In this document: piece by piece, positions 25,803 through 32,804 of the stretch
How positions within the stretch are numbered: the first letter of the stretch is position 1
How the letters are laid out: each line of letters opens with the position of its first letter
Source: JAEZJZ01 sp050949055
GTDB lineage: Bacteria; Bacillota; UBA994; UBA5500
NCBI GenBank assembly: GCA_050949055.1
Contig: JBMNFA010000006.1
Coordinates: 12,871-76,870 of the forward strand
Length of the DNA stretch: 64,000 nucleotides
Reading direction: 5' to 3'
The notes under the pieces: generated by a model
What the model was told of the DNA's origin: nothing
The model's database searches: none
What the model saw: only the letters and a program-made list of their open reading frames with translations
Program-made: the position numbers and the translations under genes

Positions 25803-27419
25803 CTACCAGGCGGCTACTTGGCCATCGGTGCGCGGCTCAGTGGCCGCCGCCAGCACTCCTGTCTCGGGATCGCGCCAGATGATCTCGCCGCGGCCGAAGC
25901 TGCCGGTCTCCAGCGTGCGCTGGATAACGTGGCCCTTGCGTGCCAAGGCTTGCGCGATATGGTTGGGGAAGCTGGGCTCAACCAGCACCGTCTTGTCCTT
26001 CGTCCACTGCCAACGAGGGGCATCCAAAGCAGCCTGTGGGTTCAGATGGAAGTCAATGGTATTCATGATCACTTGCAGATGACCCTGGGGCTGCATGAAC
26101 CCACCCATCACACCAAACGGGCCCACCGCTTGCTTGCCCTTGGTCAGGAAGCCAGGAATGATGGTATGGTAAGTGCGTTTGCCAGGCGCCAAAGCATTGG
26201 CATGGTCTTTGTCTAGGGAGAAGTTGTGGCCGCGGTTCTGCAATGCTATGCCGGTGCCCGGGATAACCACGCCGGAGCCAAAGCCCATGTAGTTGCTTTG
26301 AATGTAAGAGATCATGTTGCCTTCACCGTCGGCCGCGGCCAGATAGACCGTGCCACCCTGCGGCGGATCGCCGGGTTCAGGCTGCAACGCTGTATCTCCG
26401 ATCAGCTGACGGCGCGTTTCGCCGTAGGACTCGGACAGCAGCGATTCCACGCTGACCCGCATGTGCTTGGGATCCGTAATCTGCTTCAAACCGTCTGCAA
26501 AGGCCAGCTTCAGGGCTTCGATCTGTTTGTGGTACCTTTCCACGCTGTCCATGTCCCTGAAATCCCAGCCCTTGAGGATGTTCAGCGCCATCAATGCGAT
26601 CATGCCTTGTCCGTTTGGCGGAATTTCCCAAATATCGTAGCCTCGGTAATTGACACCCACCGGCGTTACCCAGTCGGCTTGATGAGCGGCCAGGTCTTCC
26701 GCCGTCAAGAAACCGCCATGCTCGGCCATGAAAGCGGCGATCTTTTCGGCTAGCTCCCCCCGGTAGAACGATTCGGCGTTGGTTTCGGCTATGGAGCGCA
26801 AAGTGGCTGCATGGCCAGGCGAACGCCACATCTCGCCGATGCCGGGAGCGTTGCCGCCGGGAGCAAAGGTATCTAGCCAAGGCTGGAATACCGGATCCTC
26901 CAGGCTGCTGTAGCGGTTGTATCCGGCTGCCCAGGCCCGGCCCAGGGTGGGGGACAGCGGATAGCCGTTTTCTGCGTAGTAGATGGCTGGCTGCAGCACT
27001 TCTGTCAGCGGCAGACGGCCAAAGCGCTGGGAGAGGGCTGCCCAGGCGCTGGGTGCTCCGGGCACTGTCACAGGAATGGGGCCGAAGCGGGGCATCTCCT
27101 CATGGCCCAGTTCTTTCAGCTTATCGATGGATATGTTTTTCGGGGCGCGTCCGCTGGCATTCAGGCCGTGCAACTCGCCATTCACCCAGACCAGGGCAAA
27201 GGCATCACTGCCGATGCCGTTGGCAGTGGGCTCAACCACGGTCAGGCAGGCAGCTGTGGCGATGGCAGCGTCGATGGCGTTGCCGCCTTTCTTCAGGATC
27301 TCAAGTCCCGCCTGCGCTGCCAAGGGCTGTCCAGTACATACGGCGCCGTTGCGCGCGTAGACCACTGTTCTCTGCGATGGGTAGGGGTAAAACAGCGGAT
27401 CATAGGTCACATTCGTCAT
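25803..27419 (-). CDS. Gamma-glutamyltransferase family protein
   Basis: This 538-residue Ntn-hydrolase of the gamma-glutamyltranspeptidase family contains GGNAIDAAIATAACLTVVEP near the N terminus and GSDAFALVW. The self-cleavage threonine should lie in QGGTVYLAAADGEGNMIS, followed by IQSNYMGFGSG. MGGFMQPQGHLQV is a family block near the C terminus. No signal peptide is seen, so it resembles cytoplasmic YwrD-type enzymes. The ATG at 27419 has GGAGG seven bases upstream. A longer frame to 27554 lacks a ribosome site. It could act on gamma-glutamyl compounds such as glutathione or poly-glutamate fragments. Confidence 0.92.
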   Translation of the reverse strand: MTNVTYDPLFYPYPSQRTVVYARNGAVCTGQPLAAQAGLEILKKGGNAIDAAIATAACLTVVEPTANGIGSDAFALVWVNGELHGLNASGRAPKNISIDKLKELGHEEMPRFGPIPVTVPGAPSAWAALSQRFGRLPLTEVLQPAIYYAENGYPLSPTLGRAWAAGYNRYSSLEDPVFQPWLDTFAPGGNAPGIGEMWRSPGHAATLRSIAETNAESFYRGELAEKIAAFMAEHGGFLTAEDLAAHQADWVTPVGVNYRGYDIWEIPPNGQGMIALMALNILKGWDFRDMDSVERYHKQIEALKLAFADGLKQITDPKHMRVSVESLLSESYGETRRQLIGDTALQPEPGDPPQGGTVYLAAADGEGNMISYIQSNYMGFGSGVVIPGTGIALQNRGHNFSLDKDHANALAPGKRTYHTIIPGFLTKGKQAVGPFGVMGGFMQPQGHLQVIMNTIDFHLNPQAALDAPRWQWTKDKTVLVEPSFPNHIAQALARKGHVIQRTLETGSFGRGEIIWRDPETGVLAAATEPRTDGQVAAW

Positions 27420-27579
27420 GGCATAACCTCCATCATCTGTAGGGAATAGTTCAGCCACTGTTGGCTGCTGGTGAAGATTTCTCGCTGAGCGCAAGGATCT
27501 CCTGCATCCTGCATACAGGATAAGGCGTTTTGCCTCCTGCATATTCTGCTCCATGCGAGGCTGCCATACTATGAGGAAG

Positions 27580-27630
27580 GAGACAGGGGGACGTACAAAG
27601 TGTCTCCTCGCGAGAGCGTCCCCCTGTCTC
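27580..27630. repeat. Palindrome of the GGGAC/GTCCC family
   Basis: Arms GAGACAGGGGGAC and GTCCCCCTGTCTC enclose an imperfect inner region. It lies between the ggt start and the 3' end of the ABC exporter operon, 17 bases after that operon's last stop. Confidence 0.85.
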
Positions 27631-27647
27631 GGGCTGCCAGCCGCCCG

Positions 27648-28658
27648 TTACCTCCAGCGTTTGTACAACTCGGCCACAATCTGCTCGATGGGGGCCTTAC
27701 GGATTTCGATATCGATTACACCATCCAGTTTCGCTATTTCCGCCAGCACTAGTCTCACCGGGATGACAGCCGTATCGAACTCGTATTCACTGTTGCTTCG
27801 TTCGCTATGGAGTAGTCTACCGCAGGGGAGAGGCTGGGCTTCGCCCCTAAAGGTCAGGCGCAATCGGCAAAGGCCACCTGTCAGCTGACGCAGCTCTTCG
27901 AAGCTTCCGTCAAAGGCTATCTGCCCGTGGGACAGCAACACGATTCGCTGGGCCATTTCCTCCAGGTCGTCCATGTCGTGGCTGGTGACGACGATAGTGG
28001 TTCCTTGCTCTCGGTTGATTTGCTTCAGAAAGTCTATCATCTGGCGCTTGGCCAACACATCCAGCCCCAGAGTGGGTTCGTCTAGGAAGATCAACTCCGG
28101 GTCATGCAACAGCATCAAACCCAAGTCGGCCCGCATGCGCTGCCCCAAGCTGAGTTCCCGGGCGAAAGTGTTCATCAAGTCAGATAGCTCCAGCAGTTCG
28201 CTAACCATAGCCAAGCGGCGTTGGTAGACAGACTGTGGGATGTTCCAGACAACCCGCTTCCATTCATAGCTGACCGCGACCGGGTGATCCCACCAGAGCT
28301 CGGTGCGCTGCCCGAAGATAACCCCGATCCGTTTCATCAGATCCACTCGGGACTGCTCCGGTCTTAGCCCCAAAACGTAGACTTCGCCGCTGCTCGGCTG
28401 CATAATCCCCGCCAGGATTTTTATGGTGGTGCTCTTGCCTGCGCCGTTTGCCCCCGCATAGGCCACAAACTCTCCGCGCCCGATTTCCAGAGAGACGTCT
28501 TTCAGGGCGTCGACAGTTCTCTTCTCCGGCTTAACCAGGTTACGCAGGATGTCTTTCACGCTTCCGGATCGCTGCCATTGCACAAACTGCTTGCAGACGT
28601 TGTTCAGGCTAACTGCGATGTCCCCGGTCGTGATATCTAATTGAGCCCCGTTTGGCAT
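27648..28658 (-). CDS. ABC-2 type exporter ATP-binding protein
   Basis: This 336-residue ATPase has Walker A AGANGAGKSTTIKILAG near residue 75, the signature LSLGQRMRADLGLMLLHDPE, Walker B LIFLDEPTLGLD and switch histidine VTSHDMDDLEEMA. The IFGQRTELWWD segment marks the subgroup that works with two ABC_ABC2_6-type permeases. The C terminus has an extra regulatory-like domain. It is the last gene of a three-gene exporter operon and overlaps the preceding permease gene by 50 bases. Confidence 0.93.
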   Translation of the reverse strand: MPNGAQLDITTGDIAVSLNNVCKQFVQWQRSGSVKDILRNLVKPEKRTVDALKDVSLEIGRGEFVAYAGANGAGKSTTIKILAGIMQPSSGEVYVLGLRPEQSRVDLMKRIGVIFGQRTELWWDHPVAVSYEWKRVVWNIPQSVYQRRLAMVSELLELSDLMNTFARELSLGQRMRADLGLMLLHDPELIFLDEPTLGLDVLAKRQMIDFLKQINREQGTTIVVTSHDMDDLEEMAQRIVLLSHGQIAFDGSFEELRQLTGGLCRLRLTFRGEAQPLPCGRLLHSERSNSEYEFDTAVIPVRLVLAEIAKLDGVIDIEIRKAPIEQIVAELYKRWR

Positions 28659-29442
28659 AATGTTTCATCCCTCTCTTAAACAACTTGGTGGCGATAAAAG
28701 CCAATGCAATGGTCACCATCAGTAAGAGAACTCCCGGCATGTCGCTTGGTGTCTGCCCGAGCAGTACATTGGCTGGGAACCATGCTGCTAGCCCTACCGG
28801 AACAACGGTACAGAGTATTGCCCGGGTGACCAGCGCCAGCCCTCCGATGGGGAACGTCTTGAGGGCACCAAACAGACCTATGGCCGTGGTGCTGATCTCT
28901 TCGCCTGCCACCGGGGCGTAAAAGGCGACGCTGCCTGCGATGTATGAGCAACTGAGGATGACTGCCACTGAGCAAAGGAGGCTGAACAGGAGGCTGCCAA
29001 TCCACAGGCCGCTGACCGTCAGGGTCAATCGGCTGATTGCTGCCATAGTGATAGCGATGCCATAGAGCAGCGTGCTGTTGCCGGACACAGGCAAGAAGCC
29101 CTCGCTGGCTAGCTGCATCCACAGCGGCACCGGTTGAATCAAACGATGATCAAGCTGCCCTCGGCCGATCAAGCGGCTGATCCAGGCCACGTTGTTCATG
29201 CCAAAGAACATCGATATCACCCCATCTACTGTGCAGGCGTACCCCAGCATGAACAGCACTTGATCGGCGTTCATCCCGCCTATATTGTCAAACCGTTCTG
29301 CCAACAAGTAGACACCCAATGTGCTAGCTAAACTTGACGTAACATCAGCCAGAATACAGGCAACGCAGTATTTTGTATCCCGCAGGAACCAGAGTAGGTC
29401 CATCTTGGCATAGATGCCCCAAAGCTGCCAGAGGCGTTTCAT
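28609..29442 (-). CDS. ABC-2 family permease
   Basis: This 277-residue membrane protein has about six hydrophobic segments, including LLFSLLCSVAVILSCSYIAG and VLLLMVTIALAFIATKLF. It belongs to the ABC-2 (ABC_ABC2_6) group, pairing with the second permease upstream. The ATG at 29442 starts one base after the upstream stop with GGTGG before it. An ATG at 29454 is an alternative. The substrate is not known, but paired permeases of this type often sit with peptide or natural-product export functions. Confidence 0.88.
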   Translation of the reverse strand: MKRLWQLWGIYAKMDLLWFLRDTKYCVACILADVTSSLASTLGVYLLAERFDNIGGMNADQVLFMLGYACTVDGVISMFFGMNNVAWISRLIGRGQLDHRLIQPVPLWMQLASEGFLPVSGNSTLLYGIAITMAAISRLTLTVSGLWIGSLLFSLLCSVAVILSCSYIAGSVAFYAPVAGEEISTTAIGLFGALKTFPIGGLALVTRAILCTVVPVGLAAWFPANVLLGQTPSDMPGVLLLMVTIALAFIATKLFKRGMKHYAKRGSIRYHDRGHRS

Positions 29443-29443
29443 G

Positions 29444-30226
29444 CTAGCCACCATAGGACACCATCCTTTCCTCGCTGCCCCGAAACGCCCAGATGGTGAC
29501 GGGCCAGAACACCAAATTCCAGATTAGCTGCAATCCAATCAGTCGTAGCGGATCGCTGACGCCCACCAGAACCAGCAAAGGCGCGCTGGCCACTGAGCCG
29601 AAGGGTAGCATCTCCAGCGCCCGGCCCAAGCCCCAGGGCAGCAGGGCGAAGGGAATTACGGCTCCCGAGAACAGACTGGTGATCGCCTGCCTGATGGTGT
29701 AGGCTTGATAGCTGGCATTCTTCACGTAGATCACCAGGGAGGCGTATAGGAAGTCTAGGGCAAAGCCGAGGGAAACGGCTAGCAGTAGGCTGCACAAGAA
29801 CAACGGGCCGTTGGTCGCTAGTATTGGCAGCAGATTGATGCCCAATAGGCCAGCGATACAGATCATCGGTAACGTATAGAGCGCCAGCCCCGGCAGCCAG
29901 CCGCCGACGGTCTCGGCTATCATTTGGCCTAACACCGGCAGCGGTCGCAGGTAGCGGGAGATGATCGAGCCTTCCCAAAAGGCGGTGGTGGCCGGTGTGA
30001 TCACACTCAGTTGTTCCCTCAGTATGGATGCCAGCAGCGTATAGGCCAGTAGCTGCTCCAGGGTGAACCCGCCCAAATCTGCCCCCTGAGCGGCCAACGA
30101 GCGCCACAGGAGCAGCAGTATGACTAGGCTGGCCAGCTTCAACAGGTGGCCGCCAAGCATGTACAGCAGTCCCCCGTCAAAAGCCCGCGTAGCCGAGAGC
30201 TGTGTAGTAGTCAGGTATCTTTTCAC
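29444..30226 (-). CDS. ABC-2 family permease, first exporter gene
   Basis: This 260-residue permease starts at a GTG nine bases after AAGGAGG. A longer frame to 30367 would run through a terminator hairpin and is rejected. The N terminus MKRYLTTTQLSATRAFDGGL and hydrophobic LLKLASLVILLLLW are typical of ABC-2 permeases. SPFH-like domains are absent. It is translationally close to the second permease. The 5' region holds two terminators and a small peptide gene, implying regulated expression. Confidence 0.87.
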   Translation of the reverse strand: MKRYLTTTQLSATRAFDGGLLYMLGGHLLKLASLVILLLLWRSLAAQGADLGGFTLEQLLAYTLLASILREQLSVITPATTAFWEGSIISRYLRPLPVLGQMIAETVGGWLPGLALYTLPMICIAGLLGINLLPILATNGPLFLCSLLLAVSLGFALDFLYASLVIYVKNASYQAYTIRQAITSLFSGAVIPFALLPWGLGRALEMLPFGSVASAPLLVLVGVSDPLRLIGLQLIWNLVFWPVTIWAFRGSEERMVSYGG

Positions 30227-30283
30227 CTGAATGTCCTCCTTCAGTTTTACAAGTCGTCCGCAAGCATATAGCCCTGGGCAGAC

Positions 30284-30315
30284 AAAAGCCCGCGGGCTGT
30301 TGGTTCGCCCGCGGG
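30284..30315 (-). terminator. Second terminator/attenuator upstream of the ABC-2 operon
   Basis: On the minus strand, CCCGCGGGC (30315-30307) pairs with GCCCGCGGG (30297-30289), followed by CTTTTG. It lies within the presumed leader of the exporter genes, 58 bases before the GTG start, so it would attenuate transcription unless read through. Confidence 0.75.
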
Positions 30316-30330
30316 TATCTGTGCGCAAGT

Positions 30331-30359
30331 CTAATACCACAATCCTGGTACATGACCAA
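30331..30359 (-). promoter_or_regulatory. Possible promoter between the two terminators
   Basis: On the minus strand, TTGGTC (30359-30354) and TATTAG (30336-30331) are separated by 17 bases. It could start the exporter transcript independently of the peptide gene. Confidence 0.4.
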
Positions 30360-30367
30360 AGGCACAC

Positions 30368-30396
30368 AAAAAACCGCGGGCAGCAACACCCGCGGT
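30368..30396 (-). terminator. First terminator, after the 40-aa peptide gene
   Basis: On the minus strand, ACCGCGGG (30396-30389) pairs with CCCGCGGT (30380-30373) and is followed by five more T residues. It shares the CCGCGGG core with the second terminator, so alternative pairing between the two is possible. Confidence 0.88.
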
Positions 30397-30439
30397 CTAT
30401 CGATAGCTTTAGCTGTTCGGCGAAATGATCACCTCATGC

Positions 30440-30562
30440 TCAGCTGATCGCAGGGACCCCAGATGCTGCAAAAGGGCATACTACTCCCTTGGGGGTGCTC
30501 CTGAATCCTACGATCCGATGCATGATCATGAAGTAATCGGTGTTGTAGCCTTTTGTCTGCAC
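30440..30562 (-). CDS. 40-residue peptide of unknown function upstream of an ABC-2 exporter
   Basis: This short frame starts at GTG with an excellent AAAGGAGGG eight bases upstream and is preceded by a consensus-like promoter. The peptide begins MQTKGYNTDYFMIMHR and ends VVCPFAASGVPAIS. It has one cysteine and no obvious signal peptide. It ends 44 bases before a strong terminator. It could be a leader peptide that controls the exporter, or a small secreted or modified peptide carried by it. I do not recognise the family. The ribosome site, promoter and terminator together make a real gene likely. Confidence 0.65.
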   Translation of the reverse strand: MQTKGYNTDYFMIMHRIVGFRSTPKGVVCPFAASGVPAIS

Positions 30563-30596
30563 TGCAAGTCCCTCCTTTATCACAGATTCACTAACG

Positions 30597-30625
30597 ATTA
30601 TAATCTGGCAGCGAGCATGGGGCAA
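30597..30625 (-). promoter_or_regulatory. Promoter of the 40-aa peptide gene
   Basis: On the minus strand, TTGCCC (30625-30620) and TATAAT (30602-30597) have a 17-base spacer, 35 bases before the GTG start. Confidence 0.75.
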
Positions 30626-30650
30626 GGGGTAATTTGGTATCAGGCTAAAG

Positions 30651-30790
30651 ATTGCACGCCAGCAGGGAGGCCCCCAGAGCGCCGGTGAACTGGCAGTCGG
30701 AGGTGAGTTGGTGGCGCTGGTGGAACACCGCGACGGCACGTTGATCGATGTGGTGCGGAGGGTGGTATGGGGAACAGCTTGTTGGCGGTG
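30651..30790 (+). pseudogene. Coding remnant next to IS copy 1
   Basis: The plus strand is open without a start and reads GGPQSAGELAVGGELVALV followed by EHRDGTLIDVVRRV, a protein-like C-terminal end. An overlapping frame at 30771 starts MGNSLLAVKEKLYQLQLELL and runs to the IS. These look like debris of a gene or pair disrupted before or with the IS insertion. The family is not recognised. Confidence 0.3.
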
Positions 30791-31034
30791 AAGGAAAAGC
30801 TTTATCAACTGCAGCTGGAATTGCTGCAACAAGCCACGGGGACGGTTCGGCTGACTCATCGCAACGAGTCATGAGGTGCCCCCTGTCGAGTTGACAAACG
30901 AAATAATGAAAGCGTTTGCTCCTTAGGAATGACCCTGAGGAGCCTTCTTTCTTGGGATGTCTTAAGCAATACAGCCAATGGTTGCTGGCCACGGCTCTCC
31001 CTGTCGGAGCCCTGAGCAGTACCACAGGGTGAGT

Positions 31035-31142
31035 CCCTTGACCCCTGTGCTACAATTTTGTGCGCAGAGGGGCGATGAGGTATCTGCTGTGCTCTCCCTA
31101 CCATCGCCCCTCGCACCTTCGTTAAGCACAGGGAGTCAAGGG
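31035..31142. other. Long inverted repeat in the non-coding end of IS copy 1
   Basis: CCCTTGAC..CCTGTGCT (31035-31051) pairs with AGCACAGGGAGTCAAGGG (31125-31142), and inside it GGGGCGAT (31069-31076) pairs with ATCGCCCC (31103-31110). It lies in about 276 bases between orfB and the IS end, longer than usual for IS3 elements. The same structure is in copy 2 at 60817-60924. It may be a transposition signal, a terminator or a small RNA. Confidence 0.6.
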
Positions 31143-31146
31143 CGAT

Positions 31147-31905
31147 TTATGCACACATTCTGTACTCCATCGGGGTCAGACCAGAAAACTTCCTTTGCGG
31201 TCGTTCTTCGTTGTAGAAGCGTATATAGTCACTTACGTCGGCTACCAGATCTTCGTAGCTCTCGTAATACTTTCTTAGGTTGTAGCGCTCTGCTTTGGGC
31301 TTGCCCCAAAATCCTTCCATGGGGCCATTGTCAATGCAGCGGCTTACTCTTGACATGCTTTGGATCATGCCCTGATTCGTGATAATCTTGGCAAAACCAT
31401 AGGAAGTATATTGGAAGCCTCTATCGCTGTGAATGAGGGGCTGTGCTTCTGGATTGGCCTTCAAGGCTGCCTGCAATGTGCTAAAGACAAGCTTGTTGTT
31501 ATTCCTCTTACCAATGACATAGGCAACAATACTGTTGTCGTAAAGGTCGAGAATGGCGCTCAGGTATGCTTTCTGACCGTCGCCATACTTGAACTCGGTT
31601 ACATCTGTAAGCCATTTCTGGTTCTTCCTCAAAGCTGTGAACTTTCTGTTCAGCAGGTTCTCAGCAACATGTCCAGGCGAAGACTTTTTGTATTGTCTGC
31701 GTTTCTTTCGAGTGACCGATTTCAGACCCATAAGTCGCATCAACCGATAGATTCGTTTGAGGTTGTACGTTGCCTGTAGCCTCCGGTTCACGACCAGTTG
31801 CATCATCCTGTAGCCGTAGATACCCTTGACCTCCAGGTAGATACCAGCTATTGTGTCAGCGATTAACTCGTTTGTCCGCTCTCGCTCACTTGGTTCCTTC
31901 TTCAA
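31147..31905 (-). CDS. IS3-family transposase OrfB (rve integrase), copy 1
   Basis: This 252-residue piece is the catalytic half of the IS3 transposase, with an rve (DDE) core: TDVTEFKYGD, HSDRGFQYTS and MEGFWG supply the D, D and E. The reading frame continues upstream to the A7 slippery site at 32058-32052 and joins OrfA by -1 frameshift. Compared with copy 2, the conserved leucine after the catalytic glutamate is proline (GKPKAER instead of GKLKAER), which may impair this copy. Confidence 0.93.
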   Translation of the reverse strand: MKKEPSERERTNELIADTIAGIYLEVKGIYGYRMMQLVVNRRLQATYNLKRIYRLMRLMGLKSVTRKKRRQYKKSSPGHVAENLLNRKFTALRKNQKWLTDVTEFKYGDGQKAYLSAILDLYDNSIVAYVIGKRNNNKLVFSTLQAALKANPEAQPLIHSDRGFQYTSYGFAKIITNQGMIQSMSRVSRCIDNGPMEGFWGKPKAERYNLRKYYESYEDLVADVSDYIRFYNEERPQRKFSGLTPMEYRMCA

Positions 31906-32021
31906 ATAATTGTAGTGCGCCTGGCGGCTGATGTTGGCAACCCTGCATAACTCAGAGATAGAGTGGCCTTTGCTGTGCAGTTCGTGGATTGCCTGATGGA
32001 GTTTAAATCGTGGAACTCGGC

Positions 32022-32699
32022 CTAGCGATACCTCTTCTCGAGTTCCTCCAATTTTTTTAGGAATGCGTTCTCCACGCTCAGTCTGCGAACTTCCTTCTGC
32101 AGATTACGAAGCTCAATCTTCAGCCGATCGGCCTCTGTCAACTCAGTTTCCTCTTTGGCTTTGCCTCGGCGGTCAACAAGTGCCTTCTCTCCGCCTTTGT
32201 TATACTTACTAACCCAAGAGTGAACCTGCTGGTAGCTGACCTTATAGAGCTCCGCTGCCTCCCGGTAGTTACAGTCATTGGCTATACAATGTTGGACAAT
32301 CTCTATACGCTCATCGTAGGTGGTTCTCCGCCCTTTGTTCATGTCTCTGGATTCCCCTCCTGGAGAAGACTTGAGTTCTTCTCCTTGAGTATACTTGAAA
32401 ATCCAGCGCCGAAGTTGCGTTTCCTCCCTTATGCCGTACCTAAGGCAGATGTCCATTTGAGAGCCTTCTCCCGTCAGGTAGGCTTGTACAGCTTGCATCT
32501 TAAGCTCAGCAGGATAATGATTACTACTCAATTGCCCGACCAGGGAGTCTATACCATATTCCTGTAACCTAATACGCCATCGACGTATTGTACTCTTGCC
32601 TACGTTGAACCTGGAAACTGCCTCTTTGACTGGATGCCCTTCATCAATCCATGCAAGTATTCGTAGCTTCTCTCCCAAAGTGAACTTGCGTCCGGACAA
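32022..32699 (-). CDS. IS3-family OrfA (helix-turn-helix protein), copy 1
   Basis: This 225-residue protein has two IS150-type helix-turn-helix units, FTLGEKLRILAWIDEGH and TYDERIEIVQHCIANDCNYR, and a C-terminal leucine-rich coiled coil (LRNLQKEVRRLSVENAFLKK) for multimerisation. The TTG start follows GAGGGGGGGG. A perfect A_AAA_AAA heptamer in codons 215-217 allows -1 frameshifting into OrfB. The C run just upstream has nine bases here and seven in copy 2. Confidence 0.92.
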   Translation of the reverse strand: MSGRKFTLGEKLRILAWIDEGHPVKEAVSRFNVGKSTIRRWRIRLQEYGIDSLVGQLSSNHYPAELKMQAVQAYLTGEGSQMDICLRYGIREETQLRRWIFKYTQGEELKSSPGGESRDMNKGRRTTYDERIEIVQHCIANDCNYREAAELYKVSYQQVHSWVSKYNKGGEKALVDRRGKAKEETELTEADRLKIELRNLQKEVRRLSVENAFLKKLEELEKRYR

Positions 32700-32804
32700 A
32701 AGAATGCCCCCCCCCTCAGCGACTGATGAATTTTCGTTATTTCATCTGTCAACTTTGGGGGGAGCACATCAGTCGGACCGTCCCCGTGGCTCAATTTCAG
32801 GCTA

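Larger units (their letters stand above)
30871..32771 (-). mobile_element. IS3-family (IS150-like) insertion sequence, copy 1
   Basis: This is a 1.9-kb element with imperfect terminal inverted repeats: TGAGGTGCCCCCTGTCGAGT at the left and TGATGTGCTCCCCCCAAAGT at the right read inward. It carries orfA and orfB on the minus strand. GTC flanks it on both sides (30868-30870, 32772-32774), consistent with a 3-bp target duplication if the leading A is counted as element. Rejoining the flanks restores a palindrome with arms 30832-30870 and 32772-32790. A nearly identical copy lies at 60655. Confidence 0.92.

Noticed and set aside
29444..30367. Extended N terminus of the first ABC-2 permease
   Set aside because: The extension crosses a terminator hairpin. 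The GTG at 30226 has AAGGAGG.
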